From Parvimonas micra (GTDB lineage Bacteria > Bacillota > Clostridia > Tissierellales > Peptoniphilaceae): a stretch of DNA of 64,000 nt. How positions within the stretch are numbered: the stretch's first letter is position 1; each line of letters begins with the position of its first letter. The DNA is taken from positions 248,001-312,000 of the forward strand of contig NZ_JAJTJP010000003.1 of the NCBI RefSeq assembly GCF_021300775.1. The letters run 5' to 3'. The position numbers and the translations under genes were made by a program. Of the stretch, positions 36,373 to 46,038 are shown one piece after another. The notes under the pieces were generated by a model. It ran no database searches and was not told the DNA's origin. It saw only the letters and a list, made by a program, of their open reading frames with translations.

Positions 36373-36375
36373 ATT

Positions 36376-36412
36376 AAAAAGCTATTGAAGTTTTACTTCA
36401 ATAGCTTTTTTT
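36376..36412 (+). terminator. Terminator after the CPBP protease gene
   Basis: AAAAGCTATTGAAG and CTTCAATAGCTTTT form a long stem with a TTTTTTT tail on the plus strand; the A-rich left flank also makes it usable on the other strand. Confidence 0.95.
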
Positions 36413-36554
36413 GTTTATAATTGTTTTGATTTATATGACTTATTGTTGAATTTACTAATTATAGTAAAACTACATATTAGATGTTTTTCTTTTTAAGGAA
36501 ATATTAAATTATATTTTTTATTCTCTACTTAATTTTTAAAAAAAATATTTATAA

Positions 36555-36752
36555 TTAGTTTTTTCTATTTTTATCAAATACCTTATCTAAACTTATAAAA
36601 AATAAAATAAAATCAAACAATATTCCTATCAAGGACTTAAAAACCATATCTCCATTCAATAGATTTTTCATATCTATCAAAAAGAAGCTAAATACTGACA
36701 ATATAATCCCGCATAAATACAATGCTTTATATTTTAAAATTTTTCTTATCAT
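36555..36752 (-). CDS. Small two-helix membrane protein
   Basis: 65 residues with two hydrophobic segments (LYLCGIILSVFSFFLI and LIGILFDFILFFISL) and a basic C-terminus. ATG 36752 shares a base with the thrS stop, which indicates translational coupling. I do not recognise the family. Confidence 0.6.
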   Translation of the reverse strand: MIRKILKYKALYLCGIILSVFSFFLIDMKNLLNGDMVFKSLIGILFDFILFFISLDKVFDKNRKN

Positions 36753-38695
36753 TATTTCACAACTTTTGAATTCACTTCTTCTAAAATCATTTCAAGGAAT
36801 GCATCAGCTTTCATTGAACCTTTATCTCCCTCTCCACGTTTTCTAACTGAAACTGTTCTTTCGTTTACTTCATTTTCACCAACGATTAAACTATATGGAA
36901 TTTTAGCAAGTTGCGCTTCTCTGATTTTTAATCCAATTTTTTCTGCTCTATCATCAACTGCTACTCTTATGTCTTTTTTAGCAAATTCTTTTTGTAATTC
37001 ATATGCATAGTCGTTAAATTTATCAGAAATTGGTAGAATTTTAACTTGTTCTGGCGCTAACCAAGTTGGGAATGCTCCTTTGTATTCTTCAATTAGATAA
37101 GCTACGAATCTTTCCATTGTAGAAACAATACCTCTGTGAATTACAACTGGTCTATGAGTATTCTTTCCATCTTCTCCAACATAAGTTAAATCAAATCTTT
37201 GTGGTAATAAGAAGTCAAGTTGAATTGTAGAAAGAGTTTCCTCTAAACCAATTGCAGTCTTAACTTGAACATCAAGTTTTGGACCATAGAATGCAGCTTC
37301 TCCTTTTGCTTCAAAGTATTCATAACCTAAGTCATCCATTGCACTCTTAAGCATTGCTTCAGCATTATTCCACATTTCATCGTCATCAAAGTATTTTTCC
37401 TTATTTTCAGGATCTCTGTAACTTAATCTGAATCTAAAATTCTTGATGTCAAAATCTTCATAAACTGATTTCATTAAATTTACTACTCTTGTAAATTCAT
37501 CTTTAATTTGGTCAGGACGAACAAAGATATGCGCATCATTTAAAGTCATTTCTCTAACTCTTTGCAAACCTGAAAGTGTACCACTCATTTCATAACGGTG
37601 CATCATTCCTAGTTCAGCAATTCTAATAGGGAATTCTTTATAACTATGAACATCATTATTGTAAATTTCCATATGATGAGGACAGTTCATCGGTCTTAAA
37701 ACTAATAATTCACCATTACCTAAGTCCATTGGTGGGAACATACTATCTTGATAGTGATCCCAGTGACCCGAAGTTTTATAAAGGTCAACATTTGCTAAAA
37801 TTGGAGTATAAACATGTTCATATCCACATTCAATTTCTTTATCAACTATATATCTTTCAATTACACGTCTAATTGTAGATCCTTTTGGTAACCAGAAAGG
37901 AAGACCAGCTCCTACATTTTGGCTAATCATAAAAATTCCTAACTCTTTACCAATCTTTCTGTGGTCTCTTTGTTTAGCATCTTCTAAGAATTCTAAATAT
38001 TCATCCAAATCTTTTTTCTTTTCAAAAGTTATACCATAAATTCTTTGAAGCATTTTATTTTTTTCGCTACCTCTCCAATAAGCACCGGCTATGCTTAAAA
38101 GTTTAACAGCTTTTATTTTCTTAACATCAACAAGATGAGGTCCTCTACAAAGGTCTGTAAAATCTCCTAATTCATAGAAAGAAAGTTCAGCATCTTTATC
38201 AAAACCTTCGATTAGATCAATTTTATAATCTTGTCCTTTTTCTGCAAAATATTTTAAGGCAAAGTCTCTATCAACTTCTTTTCTATCAACAGAATAACCT
38301 TCCTTAAATATTTTCATCATTTCTTTTTCGATTTTTTCTAAATCTTCTGGTGTAAATTTGTGTTCTGAATCTAAATCATAGTAAAATCCGTTGTCTATTG
38401 CAGGTCCAATTCCAAATTTTGTATCTGGAAATAGTCTTTGAATAGCAAGAGCCATAACGTGACTTGATGTATGCCAGAAAATTTCTTTTCCTTCTTTATC
38501 TTCAAACTTTACGAATTTAATAGCACAATCTTCTTTTAATGTTTCACTTAAACCTTTTATAACATCATTAACAACAGCACCAATAACATTTCTCGCAAAA
38601 CCTTCAGAAATGCTAATTGCAACATCTAAAATTTTTACACCTTTTTCAAACTCATGAACAGACCCATCCGGGAATGTAACTTTAATCATTTCCAT
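36752..38695 (-). CDS. thrS: Threonine-tRNA ligase
   Basis: Class II synthetase, 647 residues, full length: TGS domain at 1-60, editing domain with HTSSH, catalytic core with RPMNCPHH zinc/active-site motif, anticodon-binding domain at the C-terminus ([11 protein letters not shown]...VDDRAEKIG). ATG 38695 with AGGAGG upstream; a second ATG two codons later is possible. It is controlled by the T-box directly upstream. Confidence 0.98.
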   Translation of the reverse strand: MEMIKVTFPDGSVHEFEKGVKILDVAISISEGFARNVIGAVVNDVIKGLSETLKEDCAIKFVKFEDKEGKEIFWHTSSHVMALAIQRLFPDTKFGIGPAIDNGFYYDLDSEHKFTPEDLEKIEKEMMKIFKEGYSVDRKEVDRDFALKYFAEKGQDYKIDLIEGFDKDAELSFYELGDFTDLCRGPHLVDVKKIKAVKLLSIAGAYWRGSEKNKMLQRIYGITFEKKKDLDEYLEFLEDAKQRDHRKIGKELGIFMISQNVGAGLPFWLPKGSTIRRVIERYIVDKEIECGYEHVYTPILANVDLYKTSGHWDHYQDSMFPPMDLGNGELLVLRPMNCPHHMEIYNNDVHSYKEFPIRIAELGMMHRYEMSGTLSGLQRVREMTLNDAHIFVRPDQIKDEFTRVVNLMKSVYEDFDIKNFRFRLSYRDPENKEKYFDDDEMWNNAEAMLKSAMDDLGYEYFEAKGEAAFYGPKLDVQVKTAIGLEETLSTIQLDFLLPQRFDLTYVGEDGKNTHRPVVIHRGIVSTMERFVAYLIEEYKGAFPTWLAPEQVKILPISDKFNDYAYELQKEFAKKDIRVAVDDRAEKIGLKIREAQLAKIPYSLIVGENEVNERTVSVRKRGEGDKGSMKADAFLEMILEEVNSKVVK

Positions 38696-38755
38696 AATTT
38701 CCTCCTTCTTAGACTACATGCTTACTTTGTTCTTTCATGTATCTTTTTTCAAAAT

Positions 38756-38935
38756 AAAAAAAGAGTCCCATCCCTACAAAACTGTAGGGACGATGACTCG
38801 TGGTTCCACCCTAATTACTTCTTAATTAGATAAAAGACTCCGTAATAGTTTTCAGTAAATAGCATTCTTAAATGAAATTCCAGCCACGTTTCATTCTCTC
38901 TTAAAGCGCTTAAGTCTTACTCGTTACTTCAACGT
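38756..38935 (-). promoter_or_regulatory. T-box riboswitch of thrS
   Basis: The minus strand carries the T-box sequence AGGGTGGAACCACG (38799-38812) that pairs with the tRNA acceptor end, then a terminator (38763-38799, arms GAGTC---GTCCCTACA/TGTAGGGA---GACTC) with seven T. Upstream, an AATGAAA/TTTCATT hairpin fits the stem I apex, with ACT (Thr) in TTTACTGAA as a candidate specifier. Uncharged tRNA-Thr should favour read-through into thrS. Confidence 0.92.
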
Positions 38936-40237
38936 CTATATTAACTTCAATAATCCTTCAAAATCAACAGTCGTTTGTTCTCCTGTCTTTAAATCTTTGA
39001 CAGTGTAAGTGTTATTTGCTTTTTCATCTTCTCCGACTATGATAATATAAGGGATATTTAATTTGTCAGCATAAGATATTTTTTTCTTCATCTTAGCATC
39101 TTCAAAATATATTTGTATTATTTTACCACTATTTTCAAATTTATTCAATAGTTTAATTCCATAATCATAACAATTTTCCATTGGAATAATTAAAGCGTCA
39201 ATACTATTAGTTTTAATTTCCTTAAATAAATTCTTATCAAGTAGTTGATAGAATAATCTTGTAAGTCCGATAGATATTCCAACACCTGGTAAAACTTGAC
39301 TAGTATAATTACTTGCTAAATCATCATATCTTCCACCAGAACAAACACTTCCAAGTTGTCTATAATTTTCTAAAAATGTTTCATAAACAGTTCCAGTATA
39401 ATAATCTAAACCTCTTGTAATTGTAAGATTAATATCTATAAAATCTTCAGGAATTCCAAAAAGTTTCATACATTCATAAACTTCTTTTAGTTCTTCAATA
39501 CCTTTTTCAAAAAGTTCATTAGAAATACCAAGAGAACTTAACTTTTCAATAATCTCTTCATTACTTCCAGAAATTTTAATAAATTCTATAATTTTTTCTA
39601 ATCTTTCGTCACTAAGTCCAGTATTTTTAAGTTCTTCTACAACTTTTTCAAAACCTATCTTTTCAATTTTATCAATTATTCTAAGCATATCAGCTTTATT
39701 ATCTATACCCAAGTTTTCAAAAAGTCCATTAATAATTTTTAAATTACTAAAATTAATTGCAAATTTTTCATTAATAATTTTTGAAAATATTTCATAGATT
39801 ATATAAGGAAGCTCTGCATCATTTTTAATATCAAGTTTTCCATTTCCTATTACGTCAATATCACATTGATAAAATTCCTTATATCTACCCTTTTGATTTC
39901 TTTCCCCACGATAAACTTTAGCTATATGATATCTTCTAAACGGAAAATTCAAATCACTAAAATATTGAGCTACATATCTTGCCAAAGGCACTGTTAAATC
40001 AAATCTTAAAGAGATATCCTTACTTTCAGAGTCAATTTTAAAAATTTGTTTTGTGGTTTCTCCACCACCCTTAGCTAAAAGAATTTCATTTTTTTCAAAA
40101 ACAGGTGTATCTAAAGGTAAAAATCCACGTTTTTTAAAAGTATCTTCTATTATATTCTTTACATTGTCAAACAAAATTTGTTCATTTGGTAAAAGTTCCA
40201 TTGTTCCAACAACATTGCTCGGTTTAATAAATCCCAT
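38936..40237 (-). CDS. hisS: Histidine-tRNA ligase
   Basis: Class II synthetase, 433 residues from ATG 40237, which follows GGAGG; the longer frame from 40249 would include the ribosome site. Motif 2 RGERNQKGRYKEFYQCD, the histidine-specific GLDYYTGTVYE and motif 3 region PGVGISIGLTR are present. It starts two bases after the preceding gene and runs into the thrS T-box. Confidence 0.97.
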   Translation of the reverse strand: MGFIKPSNVVGTMELLPNEQILFDNVKNIIEDTFKKRGFLPLDTPVFEKNEILLAKGGGETTKQIFKIDSESKDISLRFDLTVPLARYVAQYFSDLNFPFRRYHIAKVYRGERNQKGRYKEFYQCDIDVIGNGKLDIKNDAELPYIIYEIFSKIINEKFAINFSNLKIINGLFENLGIDNKADMLRIIDKIEKIGFEKVVEELKNTGLSDERLEKIIEFIKISGSNEEIIEKLSSLGISNELFEKGIEELKEVYECMKLFGIPEDFIDINLTITRGLDYYTGTVYETFLENYRQLGSVCSGGRYDDLASNYTSQVLPGVGISIGLTRLFYQLLDKNLFKEIKTNSIDALIIPMENCYDYGIKLLNKFENSGKIIQIYFEDAKMKKKISYADKLNIPYIIIVGEDEKANNTYTVKDLKTGEQTTVDFEGLLKLI

Positions 40238-40239
40238 AA

Positions 40240-40932
40240 TTACCTCCACAGTGAAACAATTCCACCTAAATCGACAAAATCTTCGCCTTTAGGAAACAGA
40301 ATTTTCACATTTTCTTCATCAGCTACGCGTTTAATTATATCATAATCTTGATATTTTGTCACATCACCATAAAACAACAGAGTATCATCAGACACAAAAC
40401 CACATGTTCCTCCGATAAATCCATTTTTATATCCATTTAAGATTATTCCAGTAGTCGTAACAAGTTCCACATTTATATTTTTAGATTTTAAAGACTTAAA
40501 AACTCCCTCATCACTTGTTATTATATGATTTTTAAAACAAATCATACTGCAATTTGAATAACCTTGATTTATCTTTATATATTCTCTTTTCAGATTAAGA
40601 CTTTCAAAAATTTCTTTTGTAGTAAATTTTTCATTATGAAAAAAATATTTATCATTTTTTGCAACATTTAAAACCATTTCTCCGTTTTTAAAATCTGAAA
40701 CATCTACTTTTATTAAATTATAATCTTTTAAAAAATCTTTATAATACTCAAATACTGAATTTTCAATATAAATATCATTATCTATCTTTAAAACACTCAA
40801 ATCTACATGATCATTATAATTATTATTAAATTTTTCATTGTTTAAACTTTTTATATAACAAATACTATTTTTATCTAAAAGTTCAAAAAAGTTCTCACTT
40901 GCACAGTTACTAACTATAATTTTTTGTAACAT
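40240..40932 (-). CDS. Conserved protein upstream of hisS (DUF6873-like)
   Basis: 230 residues, soluble. The landmarks NQGYSNCSMICF, HIITSDEGVFKSL, GFIGGTCGFVSD and LLFYGDVTK, in that order, look like a pentein-type fold, and the protein resembles the DUF6873 family of clostridia. No reaction can be assigned. ATG 40932 follows AAGGAGA. It is the promoter-proximal gene of an operon with hisS and probably thrS. Confidence 0.65.
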   Translation of the reverse strand: MLQKIIVSNCASENFFELLDKNSICYIKSLNNEKFNNNYNDHVDLSVLKIDNDIYIENSVFEYYKDFLKDYNLIKVDVSDFKNGEMVLNVAKNDKYFFHNEKFTTKEIFESLNLKREYIKINQGYSNCSMICFKNHIITSDEGVFKSLKSKNINVELVTTTGIILNGYKNGFIGGTCGFVSDDTLLFYGDVTKYQDYDIIKRVADEENVKILFPKGEDFVDLGGIVSLWR

Positions 40933-40953
40933 TTTTATCTCCTTATGTTTAGT

Positions 40954-40981
40954 ATTATAATTCTAGGGTACTATTAGTAAA
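40954..40981 (-). promoter_or_regulatory. Promoter of the hisS operon
   Basis: TTTACT (40976-40981), 16-bp spacer, TATAAT (40954-40959), about 20 bp before the first gene. Confidence 0.6.
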
Positions 40982-41051
40982 GATTATTATAATACAACTA
41001 ATTTGTTGATTATAATATATTTTATCACATTTTTATTATAGGAGGAAGTTT

Positions 41052-41462
41052 ATGTTAAAAGAATTTAAAGAATTTGCCTTAAAAGGTAATGTAATGGACT
41101 TAGCTGTTGGGGTTATTATAGGTGGAGCATTTGGTAAAATCGTTTCTTCTTTAGTAAATGATATTTTAATGCCTTTAATCTCAATGGTAACAGGTGGAGT
41201 TAATTTCTCAGACCTAAAGATTGTATTAAAAGCAGGAGATGAATCAAAGAAGATTGCTGAAGTTGCTTTTAAATATGGTGCATTTATCCAAAACGTTCTT
41301 GATTTCTTAATTATTGCTTTCTGTATTTTCTTAATGGTTAAAGCTATGAATAAGTTAAACAGAAAGAAAGAAGAAGCAGTTGAAGAAGCACCAGCTGGCC
41401 CAACTCAAGAAGAAATCTTAACAGATATTAAGAATATCTTAAATGATATTAAAGAAAAATAA
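41052..41462 (+). CDS. mscL: Large-conductance mechanosensitive channel
   Basis: Pentameric membrane valve opened by osmotic downshock. 136 residues: amphipathic N-terminus, TM1 ([20 protein letters not shown]), loop, TM2 ([18 protein letters not shown]), and a charged C-terminal helix. AGGAGGAAG precedes the ATG. Single gene with its own terminator. Confidence 0.97.
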   Translation: MLKEFKEFALKGNVMDLAVGVIIGGAFGKIVSSLVNDILMPLISMVTGGVNFSDLKIVLKAGDESKKIAEVAFKYGAFIQNVLDFLIIAFCIFLMVKAMNKLNRKKEEAVEEAPAGPTQEEILTDIKNILNDIKEK

Positions 41463-41476
41463 GAAATTTATATTCG

Positions 41477-41508
41477 AAAACCGAGTTAAATACAACTCGG
41501 TTTTTTTA
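41477..41508 (+). terminator. Terminator of mscL
   Basis: CCGAGTT/AACTCGG stem with a seven-T tail; the A-rich left flank means it may serve the opposing gene too. Confidence 0.9.
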
Positions 41509-41509
41509 A

Positions 41510-42124
41510 TTACTTTTGTTTTTCACATATTCCTTCCATTAAGAAAATTTTAAAATCTATCTCCTTACTTATTCCATTCCATACAATCTCATAGTTTTTC
41601 GGAATAAATAAGGCTCTTTTAAAATAATTCTCCATTTCTTCTCTTGAAAATCCGTCATGCCCATCAAAGTTTGGAAAATCCTTATGAAAATCAGGAGAAA
41701 CTGTATCCAAATCCATTATAATTATTTTTCCATTTTCTTTTAAATGCTCTTTTAACAATTTAAGCTCAGCATCAATATCAACAATATGATGAAAAGCAGT
41801 TAAACTGTAAATTATATCGTATTTTTCATTCGAATTTTCTAAGAAAATTTCATCATTTATACTAATATTTTCTATTTTCATTTCATTTATTCTATTTATA
41901 GACTCTTCCCTCATCTTTAAAGATGTATCAATACAATCTATTCTTTTTAAATCCTTAGATAATAAAGTTGCAAGAAGTCCGTCTCCAGAACCTATTTCAA
42001 GAGCTGTTTTATCTTTCAAATTTTCTCCTAAATATTTAAACATTTTTTCGTATATGGTAAAAGTCCTATTTTTCCTATCTTTAGTATTCCAAACTTTAGC
42101 AACTTCATCAAAATAATTACTCAT
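41510..42124 (-). CDS. Class I SAM-dependent methyltransferase
   Basis: 204 residues from ATG 42124 (GGGGGT upstream). Motif I is ALEIGSGDGLLATLL, followed by the acidic residue in IDCIDTS and motif III KENGKIIIMDLD. It resembles UbiE-like methyltransferases of unknown substrate. Its start overlaps the upstream gene by about 30 bases if the longer frame is used, but not from the chosen ATG. Confidence 0.82.
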   Translation of the reverse strand: MSNYFDEVAKVWNTKDRKNRTFTIYEKMFKYLGENLKDKTALEIGSGDGLLATLLSKDLKRIDCIDTSLKMREESINRINEMKIENISINDEIFLENSNEKYDIIYSLTAFHHIVDIDAELKLLKEHLKENGKIIIMDLDTVSPDFHKDFPNFDGHDGFSREEMENYFKRALFIPKNYEIVWNGISKEIDFKIFLMEGICEKQK

Positions 42125-42153
42125 ACTACCCCCTATTTTATATAGTAAATTAA

Positions 42154-42642
42154 TCAAGATTTTCTAGGAAACCATGGGATACATCTATTTGTTCTCTTAC
42201 AATATTCAAAATATTCCTCGCCAAAAATATTTTTAAGCCATTTTTCCTCTGTGTTTTTTACTAAAATCGTTAAAAGAATCCAGTAAATTGGAATTGTAAT
42301 TAAAAAGTAAAGATTATTGAAAAGAAAGCAAATCCCCCAACAAAGAAACATAAAAGCCGAATAAATTGGATTTCTTACAATCGCAAAAACTCCTGTAGTT
42401 ACCAATTTTAGTTCCTTTATATTCTTAGAAATTCTTGAATTAACAACTGCAGAAATCCAAAGTCCAATACCTATAACTATACATATTATTCCAATAATTA
42501 TAAAAGGAATTTTTAAAAAGGAAATCTCTCCATTTTTAAAATAACCATTATTTTGTAAAAATATTAATAAAATAGTTATAGAAATAATAATTCCTACATA
42601 TAAAGGACCGATTCCAAAAACTGATAATTTTTCTCTTTTCAT
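42154..42642 (-). CDS. Isoprenylcysteine/PEMT-like membrane methyltransferase
   Basis: 162 residues, four to five hydrophobic segments. The C-terminal signature GVFAIVRNPIYSAF followed by EEKWLKNIFGEEYFEYCKR is that of the ICMT/phospholipid methyltransferase superfamily. The substrate is unknown. ATG 42642 follows GGAGTAA; three genes (GNAT, this, class I methyltransferase) form one unit. Confidence 0.82.
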   Translation of the reverse strand: MKREKLSVFGIGPLYVGIIISITILLIFLQNNGYFKNGEISFLKIPFIIIGIICIVIGIGLWISAVVNSRISKNIKELKLVTTGVFAIVRNPIYSAFMFLCWGICFLFNNLYFLITIPIYWILLTILVKNTEEKWLKNIFGEEYFEYCKRTNRCIPWFPRKS

Positions 42643-42645
42643 AAT

Positions 42646-43146
42646 TTACTCCTTAATTTTAGGAAATCTAAAATAATAGTAATCATTTCCTTCCATAAAT
42701 TCAGTTTTTATAAAACCTCTATCAACATAAAACTTTTCAGCTCTATAATTATATTTATGAACCCCTAATGCAATAGGTCTTATTCCGTATTCTTCATAAC
42801 ATTGAGAAATAACTTTTTCTAAAATATAGGAACCTATCCCACAACCTCTATATCTTTTATCAATAATAAATCCCATAAGTCTATAGAAAGGCTCTTTTTT
42901 CATTATTTCAGGGTCTGTACTCCATTCAATAGCTTCCCATAACAATATAATACCTATGTATTTTTCATCATATTTAATTGCATAAGTATGACCTATACAA
43001 TTATGTTCTCTTCCATATTTTGTTATTTCCAAAATTACATCTAATGAATCTACAAAATCTTCACTAATATCATCTCTTAAAATATTTTTTAAAAACCGTG
43101 AATTATCTTCACTTACATACTCAATATTTATATTTTCTTTTATCAT
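42646..43146 (-). CDS. GNAT-family acetyltransferase
   Basis: 166 residues. Motif A is MGFIIDKRYRGCGIGSYILE; the C-terminal motif NYRAEKFYVDRGFIKTEF is typical of spermidine/amino-group acetyltransferases. First gene of a three-gene unit. Confidence 0.83.
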   Translation of the reverse strand: MIKENINIEYVSEDNSRFLKNILRDDISEDFVDSLDVILEITKYGREHNCIGHTYAIKYDEKYIGIILLWEAIEWSTDPEIMKKEPFYRLMGFIIDKRYRGCGIGSYILEKVISQCYEEYGIRPIALGVHKYNYRAEKFYVDRGFIKTEFMEGNDYYYFRFPKIKE

Positions 43147-43185
43147 AATTAACTCCTTGATTAAAAACCAAAAACAATTAACTTA

Positions 43186-43214
43186 AATATATCACAATTG
43201 CAAAACAATATCAA
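43186..43214 (-). promoter_or_regulatory. Promoter of the GNAT-methyltransferase unit
   Basis: TTGATA (43209-43214), 17-bp spacer, TATATT (43186-43191) with extended TGA. Confidence 0.65.
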
Positions 43215-43230
43215 TATTAAATTAATAACT

Positions 43231-43621
43231 TAATGTATCTTTGATACATTTTATATTTGCTTGTAAACAAGCAAATATATGAGATCTCCAGGACAATTGT
43301 ATCAGAAGATACAATTGTTCCCGTCAGACCTACTTTTGTTTACAAGTAAACAAAGTTAGGGCTAGATTCATTTCACTCAGCTTTGCTTCGTTTCGGTCGA
43401 AATGACGTGTCGAGATATTTTCTTTGCAAAGTGCTATGACGTTAAATATTTTATTTTAAATAATTTTTAAATATTTTTTGAAGTTTATTTACCATTCACG
43501 TCTAGCTCTAAAATGAGTACACTTCCTTATACGTCATCTCGACCGGAGTGGAGCAAAGCGAAACATAGTGGAGAAATCTCACACTTTTGCTTTAGCAAAA
43601 GTGAATGTATCGAAGATACAT
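43231..43621 (+). repeat. Hairpin-rich interspersed repeat cassette, copy C
   Basis: About 390 bp bounded by two hairpins with identical arms, ATGTATC-TTT-GATACAT (43233-43249) and ATGTATC-GAA-GATACAT (43605-43621). Between them are four more perfect or near-perfect hairpins (43254-43277, about 43289-43320, 43332-43356, 43582-43603) and a module homologous to copies A and B, with TGACGT ends at about 43403 and 43530 in inverted orientation. 43417-43451 is identical to 32600-32634. No coding capacity. Confidence 0.85.
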
Positions 43622-43650
43622 AAATAAATCTAACACCTTTCAATTTTGCA

Positions 43651-43686
43651 TAAAAAAAGAATGTCCATATTTCTATAAACATTCTT
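43651..43686 (-). terminator. Terminator of rny
   Basis: AGAATGT/ACATTCT stem with seven T on the minus strand. Confidence 0.85.
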
Positions 43687-43703
43687 GTTTTCAAATTTAA
43701 AAA

Positions 43704-45239
43704 CTATTTAGCGTAATCAACAACTCTTGTTTCCCTAATTAAATTTACTTTAATTGTTCCAGGATACTCAAGTTCTTCTTGTATTTTCTTAACAATTTCT
43801 TTTGAAGTTAATAACATCTTATCTTCGTCAATAACTTCTGGTTTAACCAATACTCTTATTTCACGTCCTGCTTGAATTGCAAAAGATTTTTCAACACCGT
43901 CAAATGAATTTGCAATTTCTTCAAGATTTTCCAAACGCTTGATATAATTTTCAACAGACTCACGTCTTGCACCTGGTTTTGCAGCTGAAATAGCATCCGC
44001 AGCTTGTACCAAAAGTGCCTCAACAGTTTCTGGTTCAACATCATTATGATGTGCCTCAATACAATGTAGAACTTCACGTTTTTCTTTGTATTTCTTAGCC
44101 ATTTGAACACCCAGTTCAACATGGTTTCCTTCCATTTCGTGATCTATAGCCTTACCTATATCGTGTAATAGACCACCTCTCTTAGCAATTTTAACATCAG
44201 CTCCAATATCTGCAGCTAACATTCCAGCTAAGTGTGCAACTTCTATAGAATGTTTTAAAACATTTTGTCCATAAGAAGTTCTGTACTTTAGTCTTCCTAA
44301 AAGTTTAATTAGTTCAGGGTGAAGTCCATGAATATTAGTTTGATCACAAGCATCTTCCCCTGCAATTCTAATACTATTTTCAACTTCCTGTCTTGATTTT
44401 TCAATCATTTCTTCGATTCTTGTAGGGTGAATTCTTCCGTCATTAATCAATTTTTCAAGAGCAAGTCTTGCAATTTCTCTTCTAACTGGGTCAAAAGAAG
44501 ATAAAACAACAGCTTCTGGAGTATCGTCAATAATCAAATCAACTCCTGTTAAACTTTCAAATGTTCTAATATTTCTTCCTTCTCTACCAATAATTCTACC
44601 CTTCATTTCATCATTTGGTAAATTTACAACGCTAACTGTAGATTCAGCAACATGATCTGCTGCATATCTTTGGATAGCTGTTCCAATAATATATCTAGCA
44701 TTTTTTTCTGCATTATCTTTAGCATTTTGTTCAATTTCTCTAATGATATTTGCAGCGTCTTTTATACTTTCTTGTCTAACTTCTTCAAGTATAATTTCTT
44801 TAGCTTCTTCAGATGATATATTGGCAACTCTTTCTAACTCTTCTTTTTGTTTTTCAACTAATTTTTCGATTTCAGATTCTCTAATTTCTAAATCTTTTAA
44901 TTCTTTATTTAAACGCTCATTCTTCTTATCTAAATTTTCATTTTTCTTATCTAAATTTTCTTCTTTAGCAATTAAACGACGTTCCAATTTTTGAATTTCA
45001 TTTCTTCTTTCTCTGTTTTCTTTATCGCTTTCTTGTTTAATTCTATGCGCTTCTTCCTTAGCTTCAACTAATTTTTCTTTTTTCTTTGTTTCAGCTTCTT
45101 TTATCGCATCTTCAACAATTTTTTTAGCATGATTTTCAGCACCATTAATAAGTTTTTCTGATGTAAATCTTCTAAAAACATATCCAATAATAGCACCTGC
45201 TATTAAAAAAACAGGAAGTAATATAAATTCTTTTGGCAT
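43704..45239 (-). CDS. rny: Ribonuclease Y
   Basis: Membrane-anchored endoribonuclease that starts mRNA decay. 511 residues: N-terminal membrane helix (1-22), a long charged coiled coil (about 25-200), KH domain with [12 protein letters not shown], and an HD domain with [12 protein letters not shown] and [11 protein letters not shown] 45239 follows GGAGGTG. Confidence 0.97.
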   Translation of the reverse strand: MPKEFILLPVFLIAGAIIGYVFRRFTSEKLINGAENHAKKIVEDAIKEAETKKKEKLVEAKEEAHRIKQESDKENRERRNEIQKLERRLIAKEENLDKKNENLDKKNERLNKELKDLEIRESEIEKLVEKQKEELERVANISSEEAKEIILEEVRQESIKDAANIIREIEQNAKDNAEKNARYIIGTAIQRYAADHVAESTVSVVNLPNDEMKGRIIGREGRNIRTFESLTGVDLIIDDTPEAVVLSSFDPVRREIARLALEKLINDGRIHPTRIEEMIEKSRQEVENSIRIAGEDACDQTNIHGLHPELIKLLGRLKYRTSYGQNVLKHSIEVAHLAGMLAADIGADVKIAKRGGLLHDIGKAIDHEMEGNHVELGVQMAKKYKEKREVLHCIEAHHNDVEPETVEALLVQAADAISAAKPGARRESVENYIKRLENLEEIANSFDGVEKSFAIQAGREIRVLVKPEVIDEDKMLLTSKEIVKKIQEELEYPGTIKVNLIRETRVVDYAK

Positions 45240-45309
45240 TAGTCTTACACACCTCCTTGTATTAAATTTTCAAGTTACAATTATCAATTCATTATTCCTT
45301 AAAATCATA

Positions 45310-45325
45310 TGTGATTTCTCACAAC
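45310..45325. promoter_or_regulatory. TGTGA-N4-TCACA palindrome in the rny leader
   Basis: TGTGA-GAAA-TCACA lies just downstream of the rny -10 box. It resembles a Crp-type half-site pair with a four- instead of six-base spacer, or it may be a small RNA hairpin. Confidence 0.35.
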
Positions 45326-45329
45326 TACT

Positions 45330-45358
45330 ATTTTACAACTTTTTTGAAATTTTGTCAA
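45330..45358 (-). promoter_or_regulatory. Promoter of rny
   Basis: TTGACA (45353-45358), 17-bp spacer, TAAAAT (45330-45335). Confidence 0.85.
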
Positions 45359-45412
45359 TTTAAAAAATCGCATAAATATGTATAAATATTAGAGTATATA
45401 TCAGATTACTTG

Positions 45413-45442
45413 ACAAAAAATGACGGTATAAACCGTCATTAA
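45413..45442 (-). terminator. Terminator of the tyrS-udk-ybaK-mobA operon
   Basis: ATGACGGT with ACCGTCAT around TATAA, T run on the minus strand; it overlaps the mobA stop. Confidence 0.85.
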
Positions 45443-46038
45443 TCTTTTTTTATAGTCGTTAATTTCTTTTTAAATTCTTCCAATTCCTTTATAGTATTTA
45501 AGTTTTCAAATATATTTTTCTTATCGAAATTTTTCCAATCTTCATATTTTAAAAACTTAAAATTGTTATCTTCAATAAATCTTACAAATTTTCGATTATC
45601 TTTAATCAATTCTTCTCTCAAATTTTCTTTTAAAGAATTTTTATAAATCCCATTCATAGGTAAAATTTTATCATTTTCTGAAAGACAAATTAATCCGTCA
45701 AAATTTTTATCGAGTTTTGAAATTATAAATCTAATGAATTTTTCATCAATATTCGGCATATCACAAGCAGTTAAAAAAGAAAATTCACTTTCAGAATAAC
45801 AAAGCCCACTATGAAGTCCAGCCATTGGACCTTTTTTGTAAAAAATATCTCTAACAACTCTTACTTTTAAATCTTTGTAATGCTCTTTATCATTTGAAAC
45901 AATAACTATATCATCAAAAATATTTTTCAAAACCTCAATTGAATTATGGACTAAATACTTTTCTTCAATCTCAATATATTCTTTTGGAAAAGTCATTCTT
46001 ACGGAATTACCCCCAGCAAGTATAATACAATTTATCAT
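45439..46038 (-). CDS. mobA: MobA-like nucleotidyltransferase
   Basis: 199 residues, Rossmann-like NTP-transferase fold. CIILAGGNSVRM is the nucleotide-binding loop, KKGPMAGLHSGL and TACDMPNID follow in the MobA pattern. MobA attaches GMP to molybdopterin; no other molybdenum-cofactor genes are near, so another NTP-transferase activity is possible. ATG 46038 shares a base with the ybaK stop. Confidence 0.75.
   Translation of the reverse strand: MINCIILAGGNSVRMTFPKEYIEIEEKYLVHNSIEVLKNIFDDIVIVSNDKEHYKDLKVRVVRDIFYKKGPMAGLHSGLCYSESEFSFLTACDMPNIDEKFIRFIISKLDKNFDGLICLSENDKILPMNGIYKNSLKENLREELIKDNRKFVRFIEDNNFKFLKYEDWKNFDKKNIFENLNTIKELEEFKKKLTTIKKD

Noticed and set aside
43231-43621. Hairpin cluster as a CRISPR array
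   Set aside because: Hairpins differ in sequence and spacing, there are no regular direct repeats with unique spacers, and no cas genes are nearby.
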